Made by a program: the position numbers and the translations under genes
NCBI RefSeq assembly: GCF_023264855.1
Contig: NZ_JAHFUW010000024.1
Location: forward strand, 1-57,959
Reading direction: 5' to 3'
Source of the DNA: Herbiconiux sp.
GTDB lineage: Bacteria; Actinomycetota; Actinomycetes; Actinomycetales; Microbacteriaceae
DNA: 57,959 nt
The notes under the pieces: model-generated
What the model was told of the DNA's origin: nothing
The model's database searches: none
The model's input: the letters and a program-made list of their open reading frames with translations, nothing else
In this document: piece after piece, positions 43,500 to 53,756 of the stretch
Position numbering within the stretch: position 1 is the first letter of the stretch
How the letters are laid out: every line of letters begins with the position of its first letter

Positions 43500-44621
43500 C
43501 TAGTCGACCCGGTAGGGGGCGACCACGACTTCGATCCGCTGGAACTCCTTGAGGTCGGAGTAGCCGGTGGTCGCCATCGAGCGGCGCAGGGCGCCGATCA
43601 AGTTGGCGGTGCCGTCGGCGACGGGCGAGGGGCCGTAGAGGATCTGCTCGAGCGGGGCGACCTGGCCCACGTGCACGCGGTTGCCGCGGGGCAGCTGCGA
43701 GTGGTGCGCCTCGGGGCCCCAGTGGTAGCCGCCGCCGGGAGCATCCGTCGCCCGGGCGAGCGCGGTGCCGAGCATGACGGCGTCGGCGCCGACCGAGATG
43801 GCCTTCACGATGTCGCCGGAGGTGCCGAGGCCGCCGTCGGCGATGACGTGCACGTAGCGGCCGCCGGACTCGTCCATGTAGTCGCGGCGGGCGCCGGCCA
43901 CGTCGGCGACGGCGGTGGCCATCGGGGCGTGGATGCCGAGGGTGGCGCGGGTGGTGGAGGCGGCTCCCCCGCCGAAGCCCACGAGCACACCGGCGGCGCC
44001 CGTGCGCATGAGGTGCAGGGCCGCGGTGTAGGTGGCGGCGCCGCCCACGATCACGGGAACGTCGAGCTCGTAGATGAACTTCTTGAGGTTCAGCGGTTCG
44101 ACGGTCTTCGACACGTGCTCGGCCGAGACGGTGGTGCCGCGGATGACGAACAGGTCGACGCCGGCGGCGACCACGGTCTCGTACAGCTCCTGGGTGCGCT
44201 GGGGCGAGAGCGCTCCGGCGACGGTGACTCCGGATGCCCGGATCTCGGCCAGGCGGGCGGTGACCAGCTCGGGCTTGATCGGCTCGGAGTAGATCTGCTG
44301 CATCCGCTCGGTCGCCTGGCCCTCCGGCAGGTCGCGGATCTCGGCCAGCAGCGGCTCGGGGTCCTCGTAACGCGTCCACAGCCCCTCGAGGTCGAGCACG
44401 CCCAGGCCGCCGAGCTGCCCGATCATGATGGCGGTCTGCGGCGAGACGACGGAGTCCATCGGGGCGGCGAGCACCGGGATGTCGAACTGGTAGGCGTCGA
44501 TCGACCAGTTCACCGACACGTCTTGCGGGTCGCGGGTGCGCCGCGAGGGCACGACCGCGATGTCGTCGAAGGAGTAGACGCGGCGCCCACGCTTGGCCCG
44601 GCCGATTTCAATTTCCATCAC
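43500..44621 (-). CDS. guaB3: GuaB3-family IMP dehydrogenase-like protein (proposed GMP reductase type)
   Basis: 373 residues of TIM-barrel IMPDH/GMPR fold without CBS domains. Compared with GuaB in this window, the motif GSICTTR is GAASTTR (Ser222 in the place of the catalytic Cys). The rest is recognisable (VLAAPMDSVVS, PVIVGGAATYTAALHLM, VIADGGLGTSGDIVKAISVGADAVMLGTAL, NLIGALRRSMATTGYSDLKEFQ). GuaB3 proteins are common in Actinobacteria. Work in cyanobacteria points to GMP reductase activity. Whether this Ser-bearing form reduces GMP is not known to me. The minus-strand gene lies upstream of glpD with a 55-base gap and downstream of the small membrane gene's promoter. Confidence 0.9.
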   Translation of the reverse strand: MMEIEIGRAKRGRRVYSFDDIAVVPSRRTRDPQDVSVNWSIDAYQFDIPVLAAPMDSVVSPQTAIMIGQLGGLGVLDLEGLWTRYEDPEPLLAEIRDLPEGQATERMQQIYSEPIKPELVTARLAEIRASGVTVAGALSPQRTQELYETVVAAGVDLFVIRGTTVSAEHVSKTVEPLNLKKFIYELDVPVIVGGAATYTAALHLMRTGAAGVLVGFGGGAASTTRATLGIHAPMATAVADVAGARRDYMDESGGRYVHVIADGGLGTSGDIVKAISVGADAVMLGTALARATDAPGGGYHWGPEAHHSQLPRGNRVHVGQVAPLEQILYGPSPVADGTANLIGALRRSMATTGYSDLKEFQRIEVVVAPYRVD

Positions 44622-44673
44622 GCCTCATCCTATCGGGCGGGCGCGATCCCGCCCGGATCCGACAGCCATGACC

Positions 44674-44679
44674 TAGTAT
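44674..44679 (+). promoter_or_regulatory. -10 element of the small membrane-protein gene
   Basis: TAGTAT ends five bases before the ATG at 44685, and there is no ribosome site. The transcript is probably leaderless. No convincing -35 is seen. Confidence 0.5.
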
Positions 44680-44684
44680 GAGCT

Positions 44685-45029
44685 ATGCTCACTTCACCTC
44701 CTCCCCCCACCACCGGGACGCGTCCGGTCGCTCGCCTCATCGTGGCCGCCTACGCGGCGCCCGTCGTGATCGGCGTGATCACGCTTCTGCTCGCGGCGTC
44801 CGTACCGGACGATTCCGGCGCAATCCTGAGCTGGGGCCCTTTTTCGATGCTTCCCGCAGGGCAATCCATGATCGCTGCGCTGACGATCGCTGGCATTGCG
44901 TCGGGGTCAGTCGCGATGGCGCGAGCGCAGCCCCGGCACATCTGGATTCCTGCGGTCGCCATCTGGCTCAACTCTGCGGCCCTCATCGTCTGGTTCATTC
45001 CGGGAGTGATCGAGATCTTCCCCGCCTGA
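44685..45029 (+). CDS. Small membrane protein of unknown function
   Basis: 114 residues. A Pro/Thr-rich N-terminus (LTSPPPPTTGTRPVAR) is followed by three or four hydrophobic segments (LIVAAYAAPVVIGVITLLLAA, QSMIAALTIAGIASGSVAMA, IWIPAVAIWLNSAALIVWFIPGVIEIF). No family is recognised. The start codon is supported by the TAGTAT hexamer 5 bases upstream. It is divergent from guaB3. An inverted repeat follows 12 bases after its stop. Confidence 0.65.
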   Translation: MLTSPPPPTTGTRPVARLIVAAYAAPVVIGVITLLLAASVPDDSGAILSWGPFSMLPAGQSMIAALTIAGIASGSVAMARAQPRHIWIPAVAIWLNSAALIVWFIPGVIEIFPA

Positions 45030-45040
45030 AGGGTGGGCAT

Positions 45041-45115
45041 GGTTCACTCCAGCGAGTCTGAGCGCCACCTCGTGCACTATGGCGGAGGTCGGGCTCACAA
45101 TCGCTGGAGTGAACC
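45041..45115. repeat. Inverted repeat with 15-base perfect arms
   Basis: GGTTCACTCCAGCGA (45041-45055) and its exact complement TCGCTGGAGTGAACC (45101-45115) enclose 45 bases that can fold further (ACCTC / GAGGT and CGCCA / TGGCG). It lies between the small membrane gene and the tetR gene, both on the plus strand. It may be a terminator or a regulator site, but it lacks a T-tract. Confidence 0.75.
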
Positions 45116-45200
45116 GCACTTCGCCCGCCAGTACCTGGATTCGCGTCTCGGCAGGCTGATCGGAGGGCGCGGGCGGTAGGTTCGGCGGGGAGGAGGCCGC

Positions 45201-47326
<2,126 letters not shown>

Positions 47327-47392
47327 CTAGGTCAATCGTAACCGTTAGGAACTGCGCGGTATTCCGTGTAGAAATGACGACAGCCGAAAGAG

Positions 47393-47418
47393 GTGTCCAC
47401 TCGAAACACCGTGGACAC
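47393..47418. promoter_or_regulatory. Inverted repeat in the liv leader region
   Basis: GTGTCCAC and GTGGACAC with a 10-base spacer lie in the 203-base gap between guaB and livH. It could be an operator for the transporter operon. Downstream candidates such as TATGGT (near 47427) may be its -10 element. I cannot assign the promoter with confidence. Confidence 0.4.
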
Positions 47419-47508
47419 ATTTCGACTGTATGGTCTAGCAAAGTCGCTACGACCATAGCCACGGAGAAGCCCGCTGCACCCGGGTTTCTCCCACCAGGAG
47501 GTGCTGAC

Positions 47509-48852
47509 TTGATCGCAGGAATCCGCATCGGACCAGGAGTCCGACTCGTCACGATGATCCTCACAGCCCTAGCGCTGTGTCTGGGTGTCGTGCTCGGATC
47601 AGGGGCGCTGACCGCGAACGCGGCCACCACCCCGGTGCCCACTCCCGCCCCGACACAATCGGGTGATTTCACCAACACGTACACGATCACCGGCATCCTG
47701 CGCGACGGCGACACCCTCGTCACCGGCGCCGAGATCACGGTGGAGGGCGGCGGCTTCAGCGAGGTCGCCACCACCGACGACACCGGCCGCTGGTCGGTCG
47801 TCGTGCCCGAGAAGGGCGAGTACACCGTCACCCTCGACGTCGACACGCTCCCCGAGGGGGTGGCCCTGCGCGACGCCGACAAGTCGACCGCCACGGTGGC
47901 CGCCGACGAGTGGCAGGTGAACACGATCACCCGCTCGTTCCCCTTGGGTGCGGACACCCGGCAGACGACGGGCTTCTTCGAGCAGTTCCTGCAGCGCCTC
48001 GCGGCCGGCCTCAACTTCGGCCTGCTGATCGCCCTGGCGGCCATCGGCATCACGCTGATCTTCGGCACCACCGGTCTCAACAACTTCGCGCACGGCGAGA
48101 TGGTGACCTTCGGCGCCATCGTCGCCTGGGTGTTCGCGGTGCTGCTCGGCCTCAACATCTTCGTGGCGATGGTCATCGCGCTCGTGCTCGGCGGCGTCTT
48201 CGGCTACCTCAACGACTGGTTGCTCTGGAGACCCTTGAGGCGAAAGGGGGTGAAGCTCGTCCAGGCGATGATCGTGTCGATCGGTCTGGCCATCGCAGTT
48301 CGCTACCTCTACCTCTTCAACATCGGCGGCGACACCAAGACGATGAGCGTCGGGCTGTCGGATGTCGTGGTGCTGGGCCCCGTGCGCATCACCACCGGCT
48401 CCATCATCAGCATGGTGATCTCCATCGTGGCGCTGCTGCTGGTGGGCCTGTTCCTCACCCGCACCCGCATCGGCAAGGCGACCCGGGCGGTGAGCGACAA
48501 CCCGTCGCTGGCGGCCGCATCCGGAATCGACGTCGACCGCATCATCCGCATCGTCTGGGTTCTCGCCGGCGCCCTGGCCGCCCTCGCCGGCGTGATGCTG
48601 GCGCTGTACCGCCAGGTGTCGTGGGACATGGGCTTCCAGGTGCTGCTGCTGATGTTCGCGGCCGTCACCCTCGGCGGACTCGGATCGGCCTACGGCGCGC
48701 TCGTCGGCTCGATCGTGGTGGGACTCTTCGTCGAACTCTCGACGCTGTTCATCCCCGCCGACCTCAAGTACGCGGCAGCCCTCGTGGTGCTGATCGTGGT
48801 GCTGCTCGTACGGCCCCAGGGCATCCTCGGCCGCAAAGAACGAATCGGTTAA
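47509..48852 (+). CDS. livH: LivH-type ABC permease with an N-terminal extracytoplasmic beta domain
   Basis: 447 residues from the TTG at 47509, which has a perfect AGGAGG 7 bases upstream. A longer reading from 47374 is rejected because of this site. A signal/anchor (VTMILTALALCLGVVLGSGALTANA) leads to an external domain of about 110 residues (about 40-150). This looks like a carboxypeptidase-regulatory/SdrD-B-like Ig fold (YTITGILRDGDTLVTGAEITVEGGG, TTDDTGRWSVVVPEKGEYTVTLDVDTLP). The LivH permease core follows from ~155 (LNNFAHGEMVTFGAIVAW, VFLTRTRIGKATRAVSDNPSLA). This fused domain is not in E. coli LivH. Confidence 0.85.
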   Translation: MIAGIRIGPGVRLVTMILTALALCLGVVLGSGALTANAATTPVPTPAPTQSGDFTNTYTITGILRDGDTLVTGAEITVEGGGFSEVATTDDTGRWSVVVPEKGEYTVTLDVDTLPEGVALRDADKSTATVAADEWQVNTITRSFPLGADTRQTTGFFEQFLQRLAAGLNFGLLIALAAIGITLIFGTTGLNNFAHGEMVTFGAIVAWVFAVLLGLNIFVAMVIALVLGGVFGYLNDWLLWRPLRRKGVKLVQAMIVSIGLAIAVRYLYLFNIGGDTKTMSVGLSDVVVLGPVRITTGSIISMVISIVALLLVGLFLTRTRIGKATRAVSDNPSLAAASGIDVDRIIRIVWVLAGALAALAGVMLALYRQVSWDMGFQVLLLMFAAVTLGGLGSAYGALVGSIVVGLFVELSTLFIPADLKYAAALVVLIVVLLVRPQGILGRKERIG

Positions 48853-48866
48853 GGGAGGAGAGACTC

Positions 48867-49844
48867 ATGGACTGGGGAAACATCTTCGGAAACGCCGTCG
48901 GCGAGATCATCTCACCGACCACCGCGGCCTACGCCCTCGCGGCCATCGGCCTGGGCGTGCACTTCGGCTACACCGGCCTGCTGAACTTCGGCCAGGCGGC
49001 CTTCCTCCTGATCGGTGCGTACGCGTTCGCGATCCCGACGCTGGCCGGGGCGCCGATCATCGTCGCCGTGCTCAGCGCCATCATCTGCTCGGTGATCTTC
49101 GCGTTCATCCTGGGCATCCCGACACTGCGACTGCGGGCCGACTATCTGGCGATCGTCACCATCGCCTCCGCCGAGGTGGTGCGGTACATCGTCACCACGA
49201 CGGGGCTGACCGACTTCACGGGTGCGGCCAACGGCCTTTCCGGCTTCAAGGGCACCTTCGCGGCGATCAACCCGATCCCGCAGGGCACCTACGGCTTCGG
49301 TCCGTTCACCTACAACGAGTACGACTGGTGGGTGCGGATCGTCGGCTGGGCGCTCGTCATCCTCGCCAGCGTGCTGGTGTTCCTCTTGATGCGCAGCCCC
49401 TGGGGCCGTGTGGTCAAGGGAATCCGGGAAGACGAGGATGCCGTGCGCAGCCTCGGCAAGAACGTCTACTCCTACAAGATGCAGGCGCTCGTCATCGGTG
49501 GTGTCATGGGCTCCGTGGCCGGCATCGTATTCATCCTGCCGAGGGCGGTGCAGCCGGCGAACTACACCACCGGCCTCACCTTCTTCATCTGGACGATCAT
49601 GCTGCTGGGCGGCGCGGCCACGATCTTCGGGCCCATCGTCGGCTCGATGATCTTCTGGGTCGTGCTCTCGCTCACCCAGGGCATCCTGTACGGCGCCATC
49701 GAGTCGGGGGCGCTGACCTTCATCTCCACCACCCAGGCCGGGCAGATCCGCTTCATCCTCGTCGGTGTCGCGCTGATGCTCCTGGTCATCTTCAGGCCGC
49801 AAGGCATCTTCGGAAACAAGAAGGAGCTGTCCTTCAGTGTCTAA
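48867..49844 (+). CDS. livM: LivM-type ABC permease
   Basis: 325 residues, about ten membrane segments. Family motifs are YTGLLNFGQAAFLLIGAYAFA, LRLRADYLAIVTIASAEVVRYI and RSPWGRVVKGIREDEDAVRSLGKNVYSYK (cytoplasmic loop that docks the ATPase). It is coupled with livH by a 14-base gap, with a GGAGGAG ribosome site. It overlaps livG by 8 bases. It imports branched-chain amino acids or related compounds with LivH, and the true substrate is not determined by sequence. Confidence 0.92.
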   Translation: MDWGNIFGNAVGEIISPTTAAYALAAIGLGVHFGYTGLLNFGQAAFLLIGAYAFAIPTLAGAPIIVAVLSAIICSVIFAFILGIPTLRLRADYLAIVTIASAEVVRYIVTTTGLTDFTGAANGLSGFKGTFAAINPIPQGTYGFGPFTYNEYDWWVRIVGWALVILASVLVFLLMRSPWGRVVKGIREDEDAVRSLGKNVYSYKMQALVIGGVMGSVAGIVFILPRAVQPANYTTGLTFFIWTIMLLGGAATIFGPIVGSMIFWVVLSLTQGILYGAIESGALTFISTTQAGQIRFILVGVALMLLVIFRPQGIFGNKKELSFSV

Positions 49845-50838
49845 CCTCCCCTCTTCCCAGACCGCCGTCCCGCAGACCCATCCGCTCGTCAAAGGCGAGG
49901 TCGGCCCCGGATGCGCCAAGACCGATCCGATCGTCATCGCCGACAGCGTCACCCGTCAGTTCGGTGGCCTCAAGGCCGTCGACGTGGCGCACCTGGAGAT
50001 TCCGCGCGGCAAGATCACGGCCCTGATCGGCCCGAACGGCGCCGGCAAGACCACCATGTTCAACCTGCTCACCGGCTTCGACAAGCCGAACACCGGAACG
50101 TGGGAGTTCGACGGCAAGTCGCTCGCCGGCGTTCCGGCGTTCAAGGTGGCGCGGGCCGGCATGGTGCGCACCTTCCAGCTCACCAAGTCGCTGGGCCGCC
50201 TCTCCGTGCTGCAGAACATGCTGCTCGGTGCCACCGGGCAGCGCGGCGAGGGCCTGTTCAGCTCGCTGGTCAAGCCGCTCTGGCGCAAGCAGGAGGAAGA
50301 GAACACGGCACGCGCCGACGACCTGCTCGCCCGATTCAAGCTCGACGCCAAGCGCGAGGACTACGCGGCCTCGCTCTCGGGAGGCCAGCGCAAGCTGCTC
50401 GAGATGGCGCGCGCGCTGATGTCGAACCCCGAGCTGATCATGCTCGACGAGCCGATGGCGGGCGTGAACCCCGCGCTCACGCAGTCGCTGCTCGGGCACA
50501 TCAAGAACCTCAAGGACGACGGCACCTCGGTGCTGTTCGTCGAACACGACATGCACATGGTCATGCACATCTCCGACTGGGTGATCGTGATGGCCGAGGG
50601 CCGCGTGGTGGCCGAGGGGCCGCCGGAGACCGTCATGAAGGATCCCGCCGTGATCGACGCCTACCTGGGCGCCCACCACGACGAAGACCTCGGCGATCTG
50701 ATGGAGGACGGGCCCAACCCGGTGCTGGAGGCCGAGCGCAAGGCGCGCGAGGCACATCCGGAGATCGAGGCCGAGCACGAGGCGGCCGGCTATGCCGAGC
50801 CCGTCACGCCCGCCAGCCGCGAGGAGGAGCAGCGATGA
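49837..50838 (+). CDS. livG: LivG-type ABC transporter ATP-binding protein
   Basis: 333 residues. Walker A LIGPNGAGKTTMFNLLTG (65-73), signature ASLSGGQRKLLEMARALMSNPELI, Walker B LIMLDEPMAGVNP and H-loop LFVEHDMHMVM. The C-terminus is extended by ~45 residues of acidic linker. It starts at a GTG that overlaps the livM stop by 8 bases, and ends in an ATGA overlap with livF. It energises the LivH-LivM pair from the cytoplasmic face. Confidence 0.93.
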   Translation: MSNLPSSQTAVPQTHPLVKGEVGPGCAKTDPIVIADSVTRQFGGLKAVDVAHLEIPRGKITALIGPNGAGKTTMFNLLTGFDKPNTGTWEFDGKSLAGVPAFKVARAGMVRTFQLTKSLGRLSVLQNMLLGATGQRGEGLFSSLVKPLWRKQEEENTARADDLLARFKLDAKREDYAASLSGGQRKLLEMARALMSNPELIMLDEPMAGVNPALTQSLLGHIKNLKDDGTSVLFVEHDMHMVMHISDWVIVMAEGRVVAEGPPETVMKDPAVIDAYLGAHHDEDLGDLMEDGPNPVLEAERKAREAHPEIEAEHEAAGYAEPVTPASREEEQR

Positions 50839-51659
50839 GCAGCATCGACCCCAACGAGATGAACGCCGAGACCAATACGCTGGCCGAGGAGGGTTCGAGT
50901 GCACACACGCTCGCCCCCACCGACCGCGGCGGGGCGGTGCTGAAGACCGAGAACCTGGTCGGCGGCTACCTGCCCGGCGTCAACATCCTGAACGGCTGCA
51001 CGATCGAGGCCTACCCGGGCGAGCTGATCGGCATCATCGGCCCGAACGGCGCCGGCAAGTCGACGGTGCTGAAGGCGATCTTCGGCCAGATCAAGATCCG
51101 AAGCGGCCGGGTCATCCTGAAGGGCGAGGACATCACGGGTCTCCGCGCGAACAAGCTGGTCACCAAGGGTGTCGGCATGGTTCCGCAGAACAACAACGTG
51201 TTCCCGAGCCTGACGATCGAGGAGAACCTCGAGATGGGCCTGTTCCAGAAGCCGTCGATCTTCGCCGAGCGATTCGACTTCGTCACCACGCTGTTCCCGG
51301 AGCTCGGCAAGCGCCGCAAGCAGCGCGCCGGCTCGCTCTCGGGCGGTGAGCGCCAGATGGTGGCGATGGGCCGTGCGCTCATGATGGAGCCCTCGGTGCT
51401 GCTGCTCGACGAGCCCTCGGCGGGCCTCTCGCCGGTTCGCCAGGACGAGACCTTCATGCGGGTGCACCAGATCAACCGAGCCGGCGTCTCGGTGATCATG
51501 GTGGAGCAGAACGCCCGCCGCTGCCTGCAGATCTGCGACCGCGCGTATGTGCTCGACCAGGGCCGCGACGCCTACACGGGCACCGGCCGCGAGCTGATGA
51601 AAGACCCGAAGGTCATCGAGCTCTACCTCGGCACCCTGGCGGCCGACCAGGGCCACTAG
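50835..51659 (+). CDS. livF: LivF-type ABC transporter ATP-binding protein
   Basis: 274 residues with an unusual ~35-residue polar N-terminal extension (NEMNAETNTLAEEGSSAHTLAPTDRGG). Walker A IIGPNGAGKSTVLKAIFGQ (69-77), signature GSLSGGERQMVAMGRALMMEPSVLLLDEPSAGLSP (LSGGE form) and H-loop IMVEQNARRC. It is translationally coupled to livG by an ATGA overlap. It is the last gene of the liv operon, followed by the leaderless gene at 51728. Confidence 0.93.
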   Translation: MSSIDPNEMNAETNTLAEEGSSAHTLAPTDRGGAVLKTENLVGGYLPGVNILNGCTIEAYPGELIGIIGPNGAGKSTVLKAIFGQIKIRSGRVILKGEDITGLRANKLVTKGVGMVPQNNNVFPSLTIEENLEMGLFQKPSIFAERFDFVTTLFPELGKRRKQRAGSLSGGERQMVAMGRALMMEPSVLLLDEPSAGLSPVRQDETFMRVHQINRAGVSVIMVEQNARRCLQICDRAYVLDQGRDAYTGTGRELMKDPKVIELYLGTLAADQGH

Positions 51660-51689
51660 GTTCTCCCGCCGAAATAGGTAGCAACTGCT

Positions 51690-51742
51690 CAGAAGGGTGG
51701 TCGCCTCCGCGGACATAGTCTCGCGAGGTGACCACCCTTCTG
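51690..51742. promoter_or_regulatory. Inverted repeat around the promoter and start codon of the 51728 gene
   Basis: CAGAAGGGTGGTC (51690-51702) and its exact complement GACCACCCTTCTG (51730-51742) are separated by 27 bases. The -10-like TAGTCT (51716-51721) and the GTG start at 51728 lie between or in the arms. It could act as an operator or as an RNA hairpin that also ends livF transcription. Confidence 0.55.
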
Positions 51743-52204
51743 GCGTTCTCCCCCGACATCGCACCCCTCACCCTCTCCGGCCCCCGTGAAGCCCGTCTGC
51801 GGGCATTTGCGGCACGGAACGGGTTCGTCTACGACCGTGGCGCCCCGGGCCCGCCTGCGGCGGCCGGGCTGTTCGGGGTCGGCCACCGAGGTCGCACGCT
51901 GCGGCGGTTCCGGGGCGGCCACGACGGCCGTCGCCTCGAGATCGGCAACTTCGCATGCCGCACCCGCTATTCGTGTCCCTGGTCGCGGGTGCTGACCGGC
52001 TACCTCATCCTGGGGCCGGTTCCGGATGCCGCATCCGCTCCCCCGGGCTGGGCGCGCCGCCCGGCCCCGGCCGCCGAGCCCACGGCCCACGTCGAGGCGG
52101 GTGGAGGCTCAGTCCTCGTGCACACCCTCGAGCCCTTCGCCTTCGATCACGCCGCCACCTGGGATCGCATCGCCCTGCTCGTCGGCCACGCCTCCCGGCT
52201 CTAG
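51728..52204 (+). CDS. Hypothetical protein (158 aa)
   Basis: 158 residues, no signal peptide, no obvious membrane span. The middle has the pattern AAGLFGVGHRGRTLRRFRGGHDGRRLEIGNF and ends with VLVHTLEPFAFDHAATWDRIALLV. The motif combination recalls soluble regulatory or nuclease-accessory proteins, but I do not recognise it. GTG start with TAGTCT six bases before, so it is probably leaderless. The gene follows livF and precedes a strong terminator. Its codon use resembles the neighbours. Confidence 0.65.
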   Translation: MTTLLAFSPDIAPLTLSGPREARLRAFAARNGFVYDRGAPGPPAAAGLFGVGHRGRTLRRFRGGHDGRRLEIGNFACRTRYSCPWSRVLTGYLILGPVPDAASAPPGWARRPAPAAEPTAHVEAGGGSVLVHTLEPFAFDHAATWDRIALLVGHASRL

Positions 52205-52214
52205 CACCGCAGAC

Positions 52215-52260
52215 GCAGAAAGGCCCGGCACCCTCCGAAGAGGGGCCGGGCCTTCCGCTG
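52215..52260. terminator. Bidirectional terminator between 51728 gene and the binding-protein gene
   Basis: AAGGCCCGGC (52220-52229) pairs with GCCGGGCCTT (52245-52254), and flanking CAGA/CGCTG bases extend the stem. It lies between two convergent genes. Confidence 0.8.
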
Positions 52261-52270
52261 TTCGGGAGGA

Positions 52271-53629
52271 CTACTCCGCGAGCGAACCGAACTCGACGTT
52301 CAGCGGCGCGTAGGTGTTGTCCTGGCCGTACTGGTAGATACCGATGTAGGCCTCGGTCGGGTCGCCGTTGTCATCGAAGGTGATGGGTCCGGAGACGCCG
52401 TCATAGTCGATGTCGGTGCCCGCCGCCAGCAGGTCGGCGCACTCGGAGAAGGTGGTGCACTTGGTGCCCCCCTCCGAGACGGCCTGCATGTTGGCCTGGA
52501 TGACCGGACCGGTCGCCGAGCCACCCGCGATGGCCGCGAGGGCCATCAGGTTGACCGCGTCGTACGACTCAGCGGCGTAGCTGAAGTCGTTCAGGTCGGG
52601 GTTCACACCGAGCAGCTTGGCCTTGAACGCGTCGTCGGCGAGAACGCCGGGGAGCGTGCCCTTGGCGCAGTTCAGGGTTCCGGCGTCGAAGTCCTCGTCG
52701 TAGTTCGACAGGTTGCCGTCCACGAAGTAGACCTTGCTGCCGTCGAAGCCCTTGGTTCCGACGAGCTCGGGGATGATGACCTTGGTCTGGTCGAAGGCGA
52801 TCACCGCGATGGCGTCGGGGTCTTCGGCCACGACCGCGTCGATCTGCGACGAGAACTGGCTGTCGCCCTCGTTGAAGGCCTCAGCGGCGACGACGGTTCC
52901 ACCGGCGGCCTCGACGGCCTTGGAGACGTTCTCTTCGAGACCGGATCCGTAAGCGTCGTTGAGGTAGATGATGCCGATGTTGGTGTTGCCGTCGTTGACC
53001 ATCAGGTTGCCGAGCACGCGGCCCTGCAGCACGTCGGAGGGAGCGGTACGGAAGTAGTACCCGCCGTCGGCGTAGGTCGAGAAGTCGGGCGAGGTGTTCG
53101 CCGGCGAGATCTGGACGACCTGGGCACCGGTCACCTGGTCGATGAAGGTGAACGAGACACCCGACGAGGCGGCACCGACGATGCCGGAGACGCCCTGGCT
53201 GAGCAGGTCGGTCGCCGACTGGGTCGCGATGTCGGTCGTGGTGTCACCGGAGTCGCGGTGGATGACCTCGACGTTGCCGCCGAGCACGCCGGCGGTCGAC
53301 GCGTTGATCTCGTCGACGGCGAGGTCGACACCCGCGATCTCGGGCGGGCCGAGGAAGGCCAGGCTGCCGGTGGTCGGCAGGATCGAGCCGAGCTTGAGGC
53401 TGGTGGCACGGTCGATCTTCGCGGCCGGTGCCTCAGCGGTGATGTCGGCCGCTGCGGTGGCCGCATCCGGGCCACAGATGGCTGCTGCCGCCGTGGTCTC
53501 TCCGCCGTCGGTGCTCGGCGACGATGCGCACGATGCCAGCAGCAGAGCGCCGGCACTGAACGCGGCAACGCCCGCAACGATGGAGAGGGGCTTCGAGCGC
53601 GAGACCTTGGCCTTCGCAAATACGCTCAT
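52271..53629 (-). CDS. Branched-chain-type amino acid ABC transporter substrate-binding lipoprotein
   Basis: 452 residues. Lipoprotein signal with lipobox LLASC (Cys34) followed by a Ser/Thr/Glu-rich linker. The Peripla_BP_6-type fold starts at LKLGSILPTTGSLAFLGPPEIAGVDLAVDEIN and shows GIVGAASSGVSFTFIDQ, NTNIGIIYLNDAYGSGL, DAVNLMALAAIAGG and IDYDGVSGPITFDDNGDPTEAYIGIYQY. This is presumably the receptor for the LivHMGF transporter, although encoded on the opposite strand beyond the hypothetical gene. GGAGCACC lies before the ATG at 53629. Longer forms upstream are not supported. Confidence 0.9.
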   Translation of the reverse strand: MSVFAKAKVSRSKPLSIVAGVAAFSAGALLLASCASSPSTDGGETTAAAAICGPDAATAAADITAEAPAAKIDRATSLKLGSILPTTGSLAFLGPPEIAGVDLAVDEINASTAGVLGGNVEVIHRDSGDTTTDIATQSATDLLSQGVSGIVGAASSGVSFTFIDQVTGAQVVQISPANTSPDFSTYADGGYYFRTAPSDVLQGRVLGNLMVNDGNTNIGIIYLNDAYGSGLEENVSKAVEAAGGTVVAAEAFNEGDSQFSSQIDAVVAEDPDAIAVIAFDQTKVIIPELVGTKGFDGSKVYFVDGNLSNYDEDFDAGTLNCAKGTLPGVLADDAFKAKLLGVNPDLNDFSYAAESYDAVNLMALAAIAGGSATGPVIQANMQAVSEGGTKCTTFSECADLLAAGTDIDYDGVSGPITFDDNGDPTEAYIGIYQYGQDNTYAPLNVEFGSLAE

Positions 53630-53726
53630 GGTGCTCCTTATGTGATTGTGTGCAGATTCTCGGCGGATTCGTGGAATCGACCGTGGATTCACGTTATGCG
53701 GCATTGGGTGCCCAGACAATACATCG

Positions 53727-53746
53727 GTGTTACAGCCGTGTAACAC
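53727..53746. promoter_or_regulatory. Perfect palindrome upstream of the binding-protein gene
   Basis: GTGTTACA and TGTAACAC flank a four-base centre. Read on the minus strand it contains GTTAC-N6-GTAAC, a form close to the actinobacterial GlnR box (GTnAC-N6-GnAAC). It overlaps the -35 region of a possible promoter with TATTGT as -10, about 90 bases before the binding-protein ATG. It also lies 10 bases past the stop of the mini gene, so a terminator role is an alternative. Confidence 0.5.
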
Positions 53747-53756
53747 GGCCGAATCG

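Noticed and set aside
47374-48852. livH starting at the ATG at 47374
   Set aside because: The extra 45 residues are not hydrophobic and would precede the signal anchor. AGGAGG seven bases before TTG 47509 sets a better start.
51728-52204. A LivF-associated regulatory or DNA-binding function for the hypothetical gene
   Set aside because: No helix-turn-helix or ligand domain is visible, and its promoter looks independent of livF. Naming a function would be a guess.
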